Source: Humibacillus xanthopallidus (GTDB lineage: Bacteria; Actinomycetota; Actinomycetes; Actinomycetales; Dermatophilaceae). From it: DNA of 64,000 bases. This document shows, piece after piece, positions 56,278-64,000 of this stretch. Positions within the stretch are counted from its first letter, which is position 1. The number at the start of each line of letters is the position of its first letter. The notes beneath the pieces were generated by a model, which was given only the letters and a program-made list of their open reading frames with translations, ran no database searches and was not told the DNA's origin. The position numbers and the translations under genes are program-made. The stretch covers positions 1,364,001 to 1,428,000 of the forward strand of contig NZ_VFQF01000001.1 of assembly GCF_006717145.1 (NCBI RefSeq). The letters are read 5' to 3'.

Positions 56278-58185
56278 TCAGAACGGTGGCGGCTCGTCCG
56301 CAGCGGTGAAGTTCGCAACCGGCTGGCCGACGCCGGCCCGCCAGTCCTTCGGGTGGGTGGCATAGGTGCGACCTGTGAGGGTGGTCCATTCGAGGCCGCG
56401 GTCGCCGGTGGAGACGGACGACCAGGTGCGGGCGGTCTTGAGGTTGTGGTGGAAGCGGTGCTTGGCGTGGAGGTTGTCGACGGTGGTTGGCCCTGTTGGC
56501 CAGGGAACCTCGTGGTCGAGGTCGCAACGGATGGCCGGCACCTCGCAGCCCGGGGCCCGGCAGGTGCCGTCCACGGCTTCGACGTGCTCGACCATGTCGG
56601 CGCTGGGACGGTACCCGCGGGTGGGTCTGGACAGGGCCTGTCCGCTGCGGACGTCGACGGGCAGGGTGCGCCAGACCGACCCGGGACGGGTGATGATCTC
56701 GCGCGCGTGAGCCGCGGTGACCCAACCGTGTGCGGGCAGCTCGCAGGCCGCGTCGGAGGCGCCGACGGCGACCTCGAACGGGACGACGATCCACACCATT
56801 GCGGCGGGGTGGCCCGTGCACGGCAGGGGCGACGAGTCAGTGGGCCCTGACAGATCAGGCGGCCTCAGCGAGTCAGTGGGCCGAGGCGGATCGGAAGGAT
56901 CGGGCGGCCCCGGCGACTCAGTGGGCCGAGGCGGATCGGAAGGATCGGGTGGCCCCGGCGACTCAGTGAGCCGAGCCGGATCGGAAGGATCGGGCGGCTC
57001 ATCCGGCGAGAGGCACGACCCTCGACCACCGGCCGCCCGCGCCGACGGCGCCGCAGCAGTGCTGGGGCTGGGCATCGTGCCGGGTCGGGGACTGTCGTCG
57101 GCACCCGTGCCTGCCCCGGCGCTGGGGCAGCCGCTCGCGGCGCCGACGGTGCTGTCGTGAGCATCAGAGTCGGTGGTCGTGCTGGAGCAGGCGGGCGCTC
57201 TGCCTCCGGTTGTGGAACCACCACACAGCGTCGCGTCACGGTGGCTCTCCAGCAGCGCCTCTGTGGCGAGGTCGCAGCGGAGCTGGTCGAGTGTTCTCGG
57301 GTCACCGTCAGCTCGAGCGGTGCGGGCCCCACCATCGAGCCGGTCCATGATCGCTGCGATGGCGTCGGCGCCAGTGACCAGCGTCAGACACCCCATCCCG
57401 TCGCCGGTCGGCCGCGCGAACACGCCCCGACGGGTCCGGGCCCGACCGCGGCGCTCCTCTGCGCCACGACAGTCGACCGACGCGACCACCCGCCGCAACC
57501 GCGTCGCGAAGGTGCGCTGCGAGCAGACGCGACCGTCACGCGACGGAGCGAGCACGGCCTCCTCGACGACGGCGACGTCAGCGTCGCAGAGGTCGGCGGT
57601 CTCCGAGGCGACCTGTAGTGCGCGGTGCAGGCTCGTCGTCCCGGCACGCAGGGCGGTGAGGAGCCGAGCGTGTCGCCGCGGCGCGGTCGCCAGGGCCAGC
57701 CGGCGCGCGACCTCCCCGACCCCGACCCCCGTCGCCAGTGCGATCTCCTCGCCGACGATCCGGGCGGTCGCGACCCGACCACCTGAGGCGCCCGAGCGTG
57801 ACGCGGACCCAGCCGGAAGCGCCTCCAGCTGTTGGGACGCGATGGTGTGCAGCGCGGCATACGCTGCGAGCAGGTCCGCCTCCACGCGCGCCTTCGCGGC
57901 CTCCAGCCCCTCGATCTGCGCCAGCACGGACTCACCCGCCCGCGCCAGGTCTCCGACCACCTCGGCCGCCCGCGCGCGGTCAGCCCGCGCCTCATCCGCA
58001 GGGCGCTGCTCAGCCCGGTCACACTCAGGACGAGTCGTGCCCGAGCCCGTCCGCAAGAGCGACTCGAGCCGCTTCAGCAAGGGGCCAGCCGACCGGCGCA
58101 TCGCCTCGGGGCTGTCGTCCCAGATCAGACGGGCTGCATCGGGGAAGCCGCGGGTGGCCACGGTCGAGGATTCGGTGTACGGCAC
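56278..58185 (-). CDS. DUF222 / HNH endonuclease protein (13E12 repeat family)
   Basis: 635 aa from GTG 58185 with GAGGGGG upstream. The DUF222 domain fills residues 60-330 (VGEVARRLALATAPRRHARLLTALR is a characteristic stretch). A Pro/Ser/Asp-rich linker with three 15-residue repeats spans about residues 390-440. The C-terminal HNH domain near residues 560-610 has CRAPGCEVPAIRCDLDHEVPW and NLHAKHRFHHNLKT, with Zn Cys pairs and catalytic His. The family is abundant, duplicated and often SOS-regulated in Actinobacteria; its role is not established. A LexA-like box lies 34-49 bp upstream. Confidence 0.9.
   Translation of the reverse strand: MPYTESSTVATRGFPDAARLIWDDSPEAMRRSAGPLLKRLESLLRTGSGTTRPECDRAEQRPADEARADRARAAEVVGDLARAGESVLAQIEGLEAAKARVEADLLAAYAALHTIASQQLEALPAGSASRSGASGGRVATARIVGEEIALATGVGVGEVARRLALATAPRRHARLLTALRAGTTSLHRALQVASETADLCDADVAVVEEAVLAPSRDGRVCSQRTFATRLRRVVASVDCRGAEERRGRARTRRGVFARPTGDGMGCLTLVTGADAIAAIMDRLDGGARTARADGDPRTLDQLRCDLATEALLESHRDATLCGGSTTGGRAPACSSTTTDSDAHDSTVGAASGCPSAGAGTGADDSPRPGTMPSPSTAAAPSARAAGGRGSCLSPDEPPDPSDPARLTESPGPPDPSDPPRPTESPGPPDPSDPPRPTDSLRPPDLSGPTDSSPLPCTGHPAAMVWIVVPFEVAVGASDAACELPAHGWVTAAHAREIITRPGSVWRTLPVDVRSGQALSRPTRGYRPSADMVEHVEAVDGTCRAPGCEVPAIRCDLDHEVPWPTGPTTVDNLHAKHRFHHNLKTARTWSSVSTGDRGLEWTTLTGRTYATHPKDWRAGVGQPVANFTAADEPPPF
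56868..57000. repeat. 45-bp minisatellite inside the HNH gene
   Basis: About three copies of a 45-bp unit (containing GGCGGATCGGAAGGATCGGG) encode the 15-residue repeat SPGPPDPSDPPRPTE. Copies differ at only a few bases, and the period is a multiple of three. Confidence 0.9.
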
Positions 58186-58218
58186 CTCAGCCCCCTCTCG
58201 CCTTCCGTCTCCTCCAAT

Positions 58219-58234
58219 TAGAACACATGTTCTG
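58219..58234. promoter_or_regulatory. LexA-type SOS box, left copy
   Basis: TAGAACACATGTTCTG: the core GAAC-N4-GTTC of the actinobacterial LexA consensus is intact, with perfect AGAACA/TGTTCT arms. It sits 34 bp upstream of the HNH start and 27 bp upstream of the divergent transposase start. The IS begins inside it at 58231. Confidence 0.72.
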
Positions 58235-59237
58235 CATATCTGCTTGGGTGAAGTAACATCTGTGGATGACCGCGAATCCGTTCGGGGAGTGGACTACCCG
58301 TCGACGTACCAGCAGCTGCTGGAGTGGTTCCCGGACAACCAGTCGTGCCTGGACTACCTCGCGGCCCTGCGGTGGCCGGACGGGTTCGTCTGCCCCAAGT
58401 GCACGGCGCGTGAGTTCTGGCGCACGGGCGCGGGCCTGTGGATGTGCCGGTCATGTGGCAGGCGGACATCGGTGACCGCGGGGACGATCTTCGACCGAAC
58501 CCGGACGCCGCTGTCGACGTGGTTCGCGCCGATCTGGTTTCTGACCTCGCAGAAGAACGGGATGTCAGCCCTCGGGCTGCAAAGGGTCCTCGGGTTCGGC
58601 TCCTATGAGACCGCGTGGGCCTGGATGCACAAGCTTCGCCGTGCGATGGTGCGCCCGGAACGCGACAAGCTGTCCGGTCTCGTCGAGCTCGACGAGACCA
58701 TGATCGGCGGCGTCAGCCCAGGCAAACCGGGGGCCGGGAGCGACAAGGTCCCCGTCATGATCGCCGTGGAGCGCAACGGAACTCGTCGCCTTGGCCGGGT
58801 CCGGCTCGCGGTCGCGCAGCGGCCGAACACCGGCGAGCTCGTCGACTGGGCGAGTCAGGTCATCGAGCCCGGATCGACGGTCCGCACCGACGGCCTGCGC
58901 ACCCTGCGACGCCTCTCGGAGCTGGGCTACAAGCACGAGTTCACGACCGGCTACAACGCCGCGGACAAGGCCAGCGTCCTGCCCGGCGTCCACCTGGTGG
59001 CCTCGCTGCTCAAACGCTGGCTGATCGGCACGCTGCACTTCCGGGTCGAGGAGCACCAGCTGCCCTACTACCTGGACGAGTACACCTTCCGGTTCAACCG
59101 GCGCAACGCCAAGTCCCGCGGGCTGCTCTTCTACCGGCTGCTCGAACAGGCCGTGGTTACCGATCCCCATCCGCTCCACGAACTCCTCAGACCTGACGAA
59201 GCACCCATACCCGACTTCACTTAAGCAGATATGTAGA
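58231..59237 (+). mobile_element. IS1595-family insertion sequence (1007 bp)
   Basis: Imperfect terminal inverted repeats of 24 bp match at 21 positions; the left end starts TCTGCATATCTGCTT and the right end (reverse complement) TCTACATATCTGCTT. An 8-bp target duplication ACACATGT flanks it at 58223-58230 and 59238-59245; 8 bp is the IS1595-family norm. One intact transposase gene fills the element. It appears complete and potentially active. Confidence 0.9.
58262..59224 (+). CDS. IS1595-family transposase (ISXO2-like)
   Basis: 320 aa from GTG 58262; a longer open frame upstream is fortuitous. Starts DYPSTYQQLLEWFPD as in ISXO2 relatives. Zn ribbon CPKC (about residue 40) with CRSC (about 60); DDE-type catalytic domain with ELDETMIGG, TDGLRTL and the terminal YLDEYTFRFNRR motif. 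It catalyses cut-and-paste or copy movement of the element. The stop codon lies inside the right inverted repeat. No frameshift or stop, so it may be functional. Confidence 0.92.
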   Translation: MDDRESVRGVDYPSTYQQLLEWFPDNQSCLDYLAALRWPDGFVCPKCTAREFWRTGAGLWMCRSCGRRTSVTAGTIFDRTRTPLSTWFAPIWFLTSQKNGMSALGLQRVLGFGSYETAWAWMHKLRRAMVRPERDKLSGLVELDETMIGGVSPGKPGAGSDKVPVMIAVERNGTRRLGRVRLAVAQRPNTGELVDWASQVIEPGSTVRTDGLRTLRRLSELGYKHEFTTGYNAADKASVLPGVHLVASLLKRWLIGTLHFRVEEHQLPYYLDEYTFRFNRRNAKSRGLLFYRLLEQAVVTDPHPLHELLRPDEAPIPDFT

Positions 59238-59249
59238 ACACATGTTCGA
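59234..59249. promoter_or_regulatory. LexA-type SOS box, right copy (identical to the reconstructed original)
   Basis: TAGAACACATGTTCGA matches the TCGAAC-N4-GTTCGA consensus at every specified position but one. Its first four bases come from the IS end and the rest from the target, yet removal of the IS regenerates the same 16-mer. Confidence 0.7.
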
Positions 59250-59273
59250 GTTGGAGCGAAGGGTCCGGGGCGC

Positions 59274-60794
59274 CTAGAGCCGCTTGCGGAGCAGTGCGAA
59301 GAACATCGCGTCAGTGCCGTGCACGTGCGGCCACAGCTGCACGTAGGGGCCGTCGCCAAGTGCAGGCAGCTGCTCCCCCGACGCGTCGACGAACAGCTCG
59401 CGCGCGTCGACCACCTCGATGTCGTCGCGCCGCTTCAGCAGGTCCGCGACGACGAAGCGGGTCTCGTTGAGGTGGGGGCTGCAGGTCGCGTAGCCGACGA
59501 AGCCACCGGGTGCGGTCGCGTCGATGCCGGCCGCGAGCAGCTCTCGCTGGAGACCCGCGAGGGCCGCGACGTCGCCGGGTGTGCGACGCCAGCGCGCCTC
59601 GGGACGACGACGCAGGGCGCCGAGCCCGGTGCACGGCGCGTCGATGAGCACCCTGCTGTATGCCGCCGGGTCGACCTCGCCCATGTCGCGTCCGTCTCCG
59701 TGGCGCACCTTGAGGCTCGTGTCGGCCTCGCGGGCCGCCGCACGCGCGGCAGCCAGGGTCTGCCACACAAGGTCGGCACGATGCTCGCTGATCTCGTTGG
59801 CCACGAACGGGATTCGTCGCTCGATGGCGAGCGCGGCGAGCAGGCCGGCCTTGCCACCCGGCCCGGCACAGAGGTCGAGCCAGCGCTCGTCCGCCGCAGC
59901 CGGACCCTCGACCGTCGCGCCGGCGAGGGCAAGGACCAGAAGCTGTGAGCCCTCGTCCTGCACCGCTGCACGCCCGTCTCGGACAGCATCGATGGCGCCG
60001 GGATCCCCCTCAGCGAGCACGGCGCCGACCGGGCTGAGACCGGTGCGCATCGCTCCCCAGTCCTCGAGCTCGTCGAGCGACGAGAGCCCGGGACGGGCCA
60101 CGAGTGCGACTTTGGCCGGCTCGTTGTCGACCTCGAGCAGGGCGGTGAGGGACGCCTCGACATCGTCAGCGGTGGCGGCCTCGTGGCCGATGAGGGCGGC
60201 TCGCAAGGCCTTCGCCACCCACACGGGGTGGGAGGTGCGCAGCGCCAGCCGCTCAACCGGGTCGGTGATGCCCTGCGTCACGAGCTCGACCCACTCATCC
60301 TGCTCGCGCTCGCTGATGCGTCGCATCACGGCGTTGACGAAGCCGGCGGCCCCGGCGCCGTTGACTTGGCGAGCCAGCGCGACCGTCTCGTCCACGGCGG
60401 CGTGCGTGGCGACACGCATCCCGAGCACCTGGTGCGCGCCGAGGCGCAGCGTGTCGAGCACGTTGGCGTCGATCTTGCCGACGGGGCGGCCCGCTGCCAA
60501 GGCGATGATCGCGTCGTAGAGGCCGGACATGCGTGTCGCGCCGTAGACGAGCTCGGTCGCGAAGCCGGCGTCGCGACCGGTGATGCGCTTGTCGCGCAGC
60601 AGTCTCGGCAGCGCGAGGTTGGCGTAGGCGCCGTCGGCGATCTCACGCATCGCCGTGTAGGCCGTCAGCCGGGCCGGGTCGGTGCGGCGGGCCCGCTCCG
60701 ACGGTCGCTGCTCGGAGCGGTGCCGGGCCGAGCGCTCCCGGGCGGGAGGCCGCTGCCGCTCGCCACGCCGTTCGCGGCGCTCGTCATCACTCAT
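59274..60794 (-). CDS. rsmB: 16S rRNA (cytosine(967)-C(5))-methyltransferase
   Basis: 506 aa. A charged N-terminal extension (about 40 residues), a NusB-like domain ([19 protein letters not shown] ... FVNAVMRRI), then the SAM domain: [34 protein letters not shown] with the release Cys and [12 protein letters not shown] with the catalytic Cys. It methylates C967 of 16S rRNA. ATG 60794 overlaps the fmt stop by 8 nt. TAG stop at 59274. Confidence 0.95.
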   Translation of the reverse strand: MSDDERRERRGERQRPPARERSARHRSEQRPSERARRTDPARLTAYTAMREIADGAYANLALPRLLRDKRITGRDAGFATELVYGATRMSGLYDAIIALAAGRPVGKIDANVLDTLRLGAHQVLGMRVATHAAVDETVALARQVNGAGAAGFVNAVMRRISEREQDEWVELVTQGITDPVERLALRTSHPVWVAKALRAALIGHEAATADDVEASLTALLEVDNEPAKVALVARPGLSSLDELEDWGAMRTGLSPVGAVLAEGDPGAIDAVRDGRAAVQDEGSQLLVLALAGATVEGPAAADERWLDLCAGPGGKAGLLAALAIERRIPFVANEISEHRADLVWQTLAAARAAAREADTSLKVRHGDGRDMGEVDPAAYSRVLIDAPCTGLGALRRRPEARWRRTPGDVAALAGLQRELLAAGIDATAPGGFVGYATCSPHLNETRFVVADLLKRRDDIEVVDARELFVDASGEQLPALGDGPYVQLWPHVHGTDAMFFALLRKRL

Positions 60795-61734
60795 CTCCGA
60801 CCCGCTCCCCCGCCTCGATGCGCGTGCCGCGAGCCCAGTCGGCGGCGGCCATCGGCTTCTTGCCGTGCGCCTGGACCGTGCCGAGCCGCACGGGCACGGT
60901 TCCCGTGCCGACGTGCACCGCCTTCTTCGTCACGAGCAGCGTGCCGGGCGCGAGCTCCCCGAGGGCGCCCGCCTCGTCAGGGCCGGCCAGTGTGACCGGC
61001 CCGATCTTGAGGCGCTGCCCCCGGAAGGTCGTCCACGCTCCGGGGGCAGGCGTGCAGCCGCGCACTCGCCGGTCGACGGCCACCGCGGGGTGCTCCCACC
61101 GGATGCGCGCGTCGTCGACCTCGATCTTGGGGGCGTGCGAGACACCCTCTCCGGGCTGCGGCTGGGCCACGAGCTCACCGGCCTCGAGCCCGTCGAGCGT
61201 GGCCACGAGCAGCCCTGCGCCCGCGGTCGCGAGCCGCCCGAGCAGGTCCCCGGCGGTGTCGGCGGGGCGAATCGCCTCTGTCATGACGCCGAGGACGGGC
61301 CCGGTGTCGAGTCCCTGCTCGATGAGGAACGTCGAGGCGCCGGTCACCGTGTCGCCGGCCATGATCGCGTGCTGCACCGGGGCCGCACCGCGCCAGGCCG
61401 GCAGCAGCGAGAAGTGCAGGTTGACCCACCCGAGCCGCGGGATGCCGAGAGCAACGGGCGGGATGAGGTCGCCGTAGGCGACGACCGGGCAGGCGTCGGG
61501 TGCCAGCTCGCCAAGGGCCTCGAGGAAGTCGGGGTCCTTGACCCGGGCCGGGGTGAGCACGGGCACGCCGAGCTCCTCCGCGCGCCGGCGCACGGGCGAG
61601 GGCTCGAGGCGGCGGCCCCGACCCGAGGGGGCGTCGGGCCTCGTGACGACGGCGACGAGCTCGTGGCTCGACCCGGCCACCGCCTCGAGGCTCGGCACCG
61701 CGGCGTCGGGCGTGCCGGCGAAGACGACTCTCAC
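60787..61734 (-). CDS. fmt: methionyl-tRNA formyltransferase
   Basis: 315 aa from GTG 61734. [18 protein letters not shown] at the N-terminus, the formyl-THF site [20 protein letters not shown] with conserved Asn/His, and [23 protein letters not shown]. The C-terminal OB-like domain (about 205-315) binds tRNA. It formylates initiator Met-tRNA. It starts 1 nt after def's stop. Confidence 0.96.
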   Translation of the reverse strand: MRVVFAGTPDAAVPSLEAVAGSSHELVAVVTRPDAPSGRGRRLEPSPVRRRAEELGVPVLTPARVKDPDFLEALGELAPDACPVVAYGDLIPPVALGIPRLGWVNLHFSLLPAWRGAAPVQHAIMAGDTVTGASTFLIEQGLDTGPVLGVMTEAIRPADTAGDLLGRLATAGAGLLVATLDGLEAGELVAQPQPGEGVSHAPKIEVDDARIRWEHPAVAVDRRVRGCTPAPGAWTTFRGQRLKIGPVTLAGPDEAGALGELAPGTLLVTKKAVHVGTGTVPVRLGTVQAHGKKPMAAADWARGTRIEAGERVGDE

Positions 61735-61735
61735 G

Positions 61736-62281
61736 TCACATCGCCCGGCCGAAGGTCGAGTGCGGGCTGATGCGCACCTCGGTCGGGCTCTGGGCGAACC
61801 AGTCCGACTCGCGGATGGCGCGCATCGCCTCGCGGCGCGACTCGGCGTCGAGACGGTCGAGGAAGAGGATGCCGTCGAGGTGGTCGGTCTCGTGCTGGAC
61901 GCACCGGGCCAGCAGCTCGGTGCCCTCGAGCACCACGGGCTCTCCCCACATGTTCTGGCCACGCGCCACGACCGAGAGCGCACGCTTCGTGTCGAAGGCA
62001 ACCCCCGGGATCGAGAGGCAGCCCTCCGGCCCGTCCTGTTCGTCGTCGGAGAGGTCGAGGCTCGGGTTGACGAGGTGGCCGAGCACGCCGTCGACCCAGT
62101 AGGTGAAGACGCGCAGGCCCACCCCGATCTGGGGGGCGGCGAGGCCTGCACCCGGGGCGTCGAGCATCGTGTCCTCGAGGTCCTTGACGAGGACCCGGAG
62201 CTGCTTGTCGAAGTCGACGACGTCGACGGCCGGCGTGCGCAGGACCGGGTCACCGAAGAGGCGGATGTCCTTGATCGACAC
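61736..62281 (-). CDS. def: peptide deformylase
   Basis: 181 aa. All three motifs: [10 protein letters not shown] (about residues 45-54), EGCLSIPG and QHETDHLDG (Cys and two His Zn/Fe ligands). It removes the N-formyl group added through fmt. GTG 62281 is preceded by AGGAG, and a TAGACT box lies about 40 nt upstream, so this unit (def-fmt-rsmB) has an ordinary leader. Confidence 0.96.
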   Translation of the reverse strand: MSIKDIRLFGDPVLRTPAVDVVDFDKQLRVLVKDLEDTMLDAPGAGLAAPQIGVGLRVFTYWVDGVLGHLVNPSLDLSDDEQDGPEGCLSIPGVAFDTKRALSVVARGQNMWGEPVVLEGTELLARCVQHETDHLDGILFLDRLDAESRREAMRAIRESDWFAQSPTEVRISPHSTFGRAM

Positions 62282-62320
62282 GAGACTCCTGGGTGCGGGG
62301 TGGACGGGGCGAGCGCCAGT

Positions 62321-63640
62321 CTAGGACCGCGGCGGTGACGGGGTCTGACCGACGGCGGTCGCCGGCTCCCCGACCGCGACGTCGGTGGGCTCGTCGGTGG
62401 GCTCGTCGGTGGGATCGTCGGACGACCGCCCGAGATCGCGCACCGATCGAGAGAGCAGTGCGGCCAGCGAGATCACCACGTAGACAGCGGCGCTCACGAG
62501 GATGAGGGTCTCGAGGTCCACCGTGGTGGCCAGCCACCCGTAGACGAACGTGCCGATCGGCATCGCGACGAACGAGCCCAGGGCGTCGTAGCTCGACACC
62601 CGCGAGAGCACTGAGACGGGCACGTGCTCGTGCAGGGCCGTGCTCCACCCGACGCCGAAGACCTCGACGGCAGCACCGGCGACGAAGAAGCCGATCGCCA
62701 CGGGCAGCAGGGCAGGCCACGCCCCGAGCAGCACCATGGGCACCGCGAGCACGCAGATGGCGAGCATCCCTGCGCGTAGCGGGTGCTCGAGCCGCAGCCG
62801 GAGCATGACGATCGTCATGATGACGGTGCCGGCGGCCTCGGCGCTCAGCACGAGGCCCCACCCCGCCTCTCCGATGGCCTCGCTCGAGGCGGCGATGAGG
62901 GGACCGAGCACCCCGATGACTCCGACGTGGATCGCGTTCGTCAGGCCGAAGGCGAGGACGACGACCCAGAGCCACTGCCGACGGGTGAACTCCGACCACC
63001 CCTCACGCAGCTCCCGCACCATCGAGGCCCGCCGCACGCGGCCCGGCTCCGCCCGGGGCAGGCCGACGCGGAAGAGGCAGACGGTGGCGACGGCATACGT
63101 CAGCGCGTCGACGGCGAGCGCCCACCCGGGGCCGACGCCCACGACGAGCAGCCCGGCGACGGCCGGCCCGATGACGGCGAGCCCGCTGCGGCTGAAGGAC
63201 AGGAGGGCGTTGGCCTGCTGCAGCCGGGTGCGGTCGACGACGAGCGGGACGATGCCCATCATCGCCGGCATGGTGAACGCCGAGACCGCGCCGTTGACCC
63301 CCTCGATGACCGTCAGCTGGGTCAGCGTGGCGTGCCCGCTGATGATGAGGGTGGCGGCCACCGCCTGGGTGAGGCAGGTGAGCACGTGCGAGACCTGCAG
63401 GACGACGATGCGCGAGAACCGGTCGGCCACCACCCCGCCGACGAGCAGGAAGACGACCATGGCCAGCGTGCGCACCCCGAGGACCTGGGCGAGCGCGCCG
63501 GCGGATGCGTCGATGTGCAGCACCGCGAAGGTGAGCGCCACCGGCACCATGACCGAGCCGGCGGTCGAGACCGTGCGGGCGGTGAAGTACCACGCGAACC
63601 GCGGGTCACCGAGCGCACCGAGCGACTCCTTCAGCCTCAT
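62321..63640 (-). CDS. MFS transporter (EntS/MFS_3 type)
   Basis: 439 aa with twelve TM segments. N-terminal [22 protein letters not shown] and the loop [11 protein letters not shown] (GxxxDRxxR motif A). Related proteins export siderophores or drugs. The C-terminal tail has a short PTDE repeat (12-bp unit at about 62384-62420). ATG 63640 overlaps the upstream regulator's stop by 4 nt, so the regulator and transporter are co-transcribed. Confidence 0.87.
   Translation of the reverse strand: MRLKESLGALGDPRFAWYFTARTVSTAGSVMVPVALTFAVLHIDASAGALAQVLGVRTLAMVVFLLVGGVVADRFSRIVVLQVSHVLTCLTQAVAATLIISGHATLTQLTVIEGVNGAVSAFTMPAMMGIVPLVVDRTRLQQANALLSFSRSGLAVIGPAVAGLLVVGVGPGWALAVDALTYAVATVCLFRVGLPRAEPGRVRRASMVRELREGWSEFTRRQWLWVVVLAFGLTNAIHVGVIGVLGPLIAASSEAIGEAGWGLVLSAEAAGTVIMTIVMLRLRLEHPLRAGMLAICVLAVPMVLLGAWPALLPVAIGFFVAGAAVEVFGVGWSTALHEHVPVSVLSRVSSYDALGSFVAMPIGTFVYGWLATTVDLETLILVSAAVYVVISLAALLSRSVRDLGRSSDDPTDEPTDEPTDVAVGEPATAVGQTPSPPRS
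62384..62420. repeat. 12-bp repeat encoding PTDE in the MFS C-terminus
   Basis: GTGGGCTCGTCG occurs twice followed by one variant copy; in-frame, cytoplasmic tail. Confidence 0.8.
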
Positions 63641-64000
63641 CGCGTGCCCCGGCTCTCCGGGCGCAGCTCGAAGGCAGCGACCGAGAGGTTCGCACGGACG
63701 GCGCCCTCGCTCCGCGGTGGCTGGGCGCTCGCGTGCAGGAGTGCACTGGCCTCGCCGACGAGCTCGATGACGCGGGCCCAGACGTCAGGCGCGACCCACA
63801 GGTCGGCGTCCGTGAGGTGCGTGCCGCCGGGGCGCCCCGGAAGGCGGTCGGCGAAGCGGGCCGGGATGGCGTCGGCGAGGACACGGACGTAGTGCTGGGC
63901 GTCGTCCTCGGTGTCGCGCTGGCCCCCGGGGACGCGCGCGGCGTCCCACACGTGCCGGTAGCGCTTTGCCCGGCCGCCGCGCACGTTCTCCTCGCTGGCG
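63637..64000 (-). CDS. C-terminal part of a probable ArsR-type transcriptional regulator, cut by right edge
   Basis: 121 codons are visible, open to the window end. The visible part (NVRGGRAKRYRHVWD ... DDAQHYVRVLADAI ... THLTDADLWVAPDVWARVIELVGEASALLH) resembles the effector/dimer region of HTH_20-type winged-helix regulators; the DNA-binding domain would be outside the window. TGA overlaps the MFS ATG (ATGA), a usual regulator-efflux pair. Identity is inferred. Confidence 0.5.
   Translation of the reverse strand, partial: ASEENVRGGRAKRYRHVWDAARVPGGQRDTEDDAQHYVRVLADAIPARFADRLPGRPGGTHLTDADLWVAPDVWARVIELVGEASALLHASAQPPRSEGAVRANLSVAAFELRPESRGTR

Noticed and set aside
57173-58261. Transposase as part of a 683-aa fusion starting at 57173
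   Set aside because: The extra N-terminal part is antisense to the HNH gene and lies outside the IS left end (58231); ISXO2-like transposases begin a few residues before YPST.

Overview
The window is very GC-rich (about 70%), uses GTG and ATG starts about equally, and carries markers typical of Actinobacteria: a PdtaR-type ANTAR response regulator, an AftD-like arabinofuranosyltransferase, DUF2613 and HGxxPAAW small proteins, a DUF222/HNH (13E12-type) gene, and RibM under an FMN riboswitch. Gene order resembles the actinobacterial his/trp/lgt/pyk/pdtaR/polA block and the def-fmt-rsmB-rpe-rib block. My best guess is a Micrococcales member, perhaps Intrasporangiaceae-like. The family is an inference; no 16S rRNA is present.

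Layout. 1-9.0 kb: cell-envelope genes. AftD (running off the left edge), a methyltransferase and a GT4 glycosyltransferase form one leftward unit, followed by a DUF2613 protein, a large membrane protein and a divergent flippase. 9.0-13.2 kb: polA, a PaaI-type thioesterase and a GNAT. 13.2-19.1 kb: a complete branched-chain amino-acid ABC transporter (livK-H-M-G-F) next to pdtaR. 19.1-29.2 kb: an uncharacterised membrane protein, tRNA-Leu(CAA), pyruvate kinase and glutamate synthase gltB-gltD. 29.2-36.4 kb: trpE - membrane protein - HGxxPAAW protein - trpC - trpB - trpA - lgt, almost all coupled by 4-nt overlaps, preceded by hisI and a striking 32-bp tandem array. 36.5-40.2 kb: a heterodimeric ABC exporter. 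40.3-45.3 kb: a GNAT, a TIGR03085 protein, hisF, a P-loop kinase, a CynX-type MFS and a PHP phosphoesterase. 45.3-49.98 kb: a UvrA-like ABC ATPase, a flavin reductase, a PH-domain protein, hisG and hisE. 50-54.4 kb: riboflavin operon ribM-ribD-ribE-ribBA-ribH behind an FMN riboswitch. 54.6-64 kb: a GNAT, rpe, the DUF222/HNH gene, an IS1595-family element, rsmB, fmt, def, an MFS transporter and the C-terminal end of a probable regulator.

How it works together. Most of the window is ordinary housekeeping metabolism: Trp, His, riboflavin, Glu, and N-terminal formylation/deformylation. Genes are densely packed, with GC hairpins at unit ends. Many monocistronic or first genes show a TANNNT box 6-8 nt before the start codon, implying leaderless transcripts.

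The clearest accessory segment is 56.3-59.25 kb. A DUF222/HNH gene sits between rsmB and rpe with a near-consensus LexA (SOS) box at its promoter, and an IS1595-family insertion sequence has landed inside that box. Its 8-bp target duplication, together with its own terminal bases, leaves a LexA-like core at each end. Other unusual features are a 32-bp minisatellite with inverted terminal units between hisI and trpE, a CTGACAG-based array across the flippase stop codon, a strongly over-represented GGCATAC heptamer, and two tiny overlapping ORFs leading into the PHP gene.
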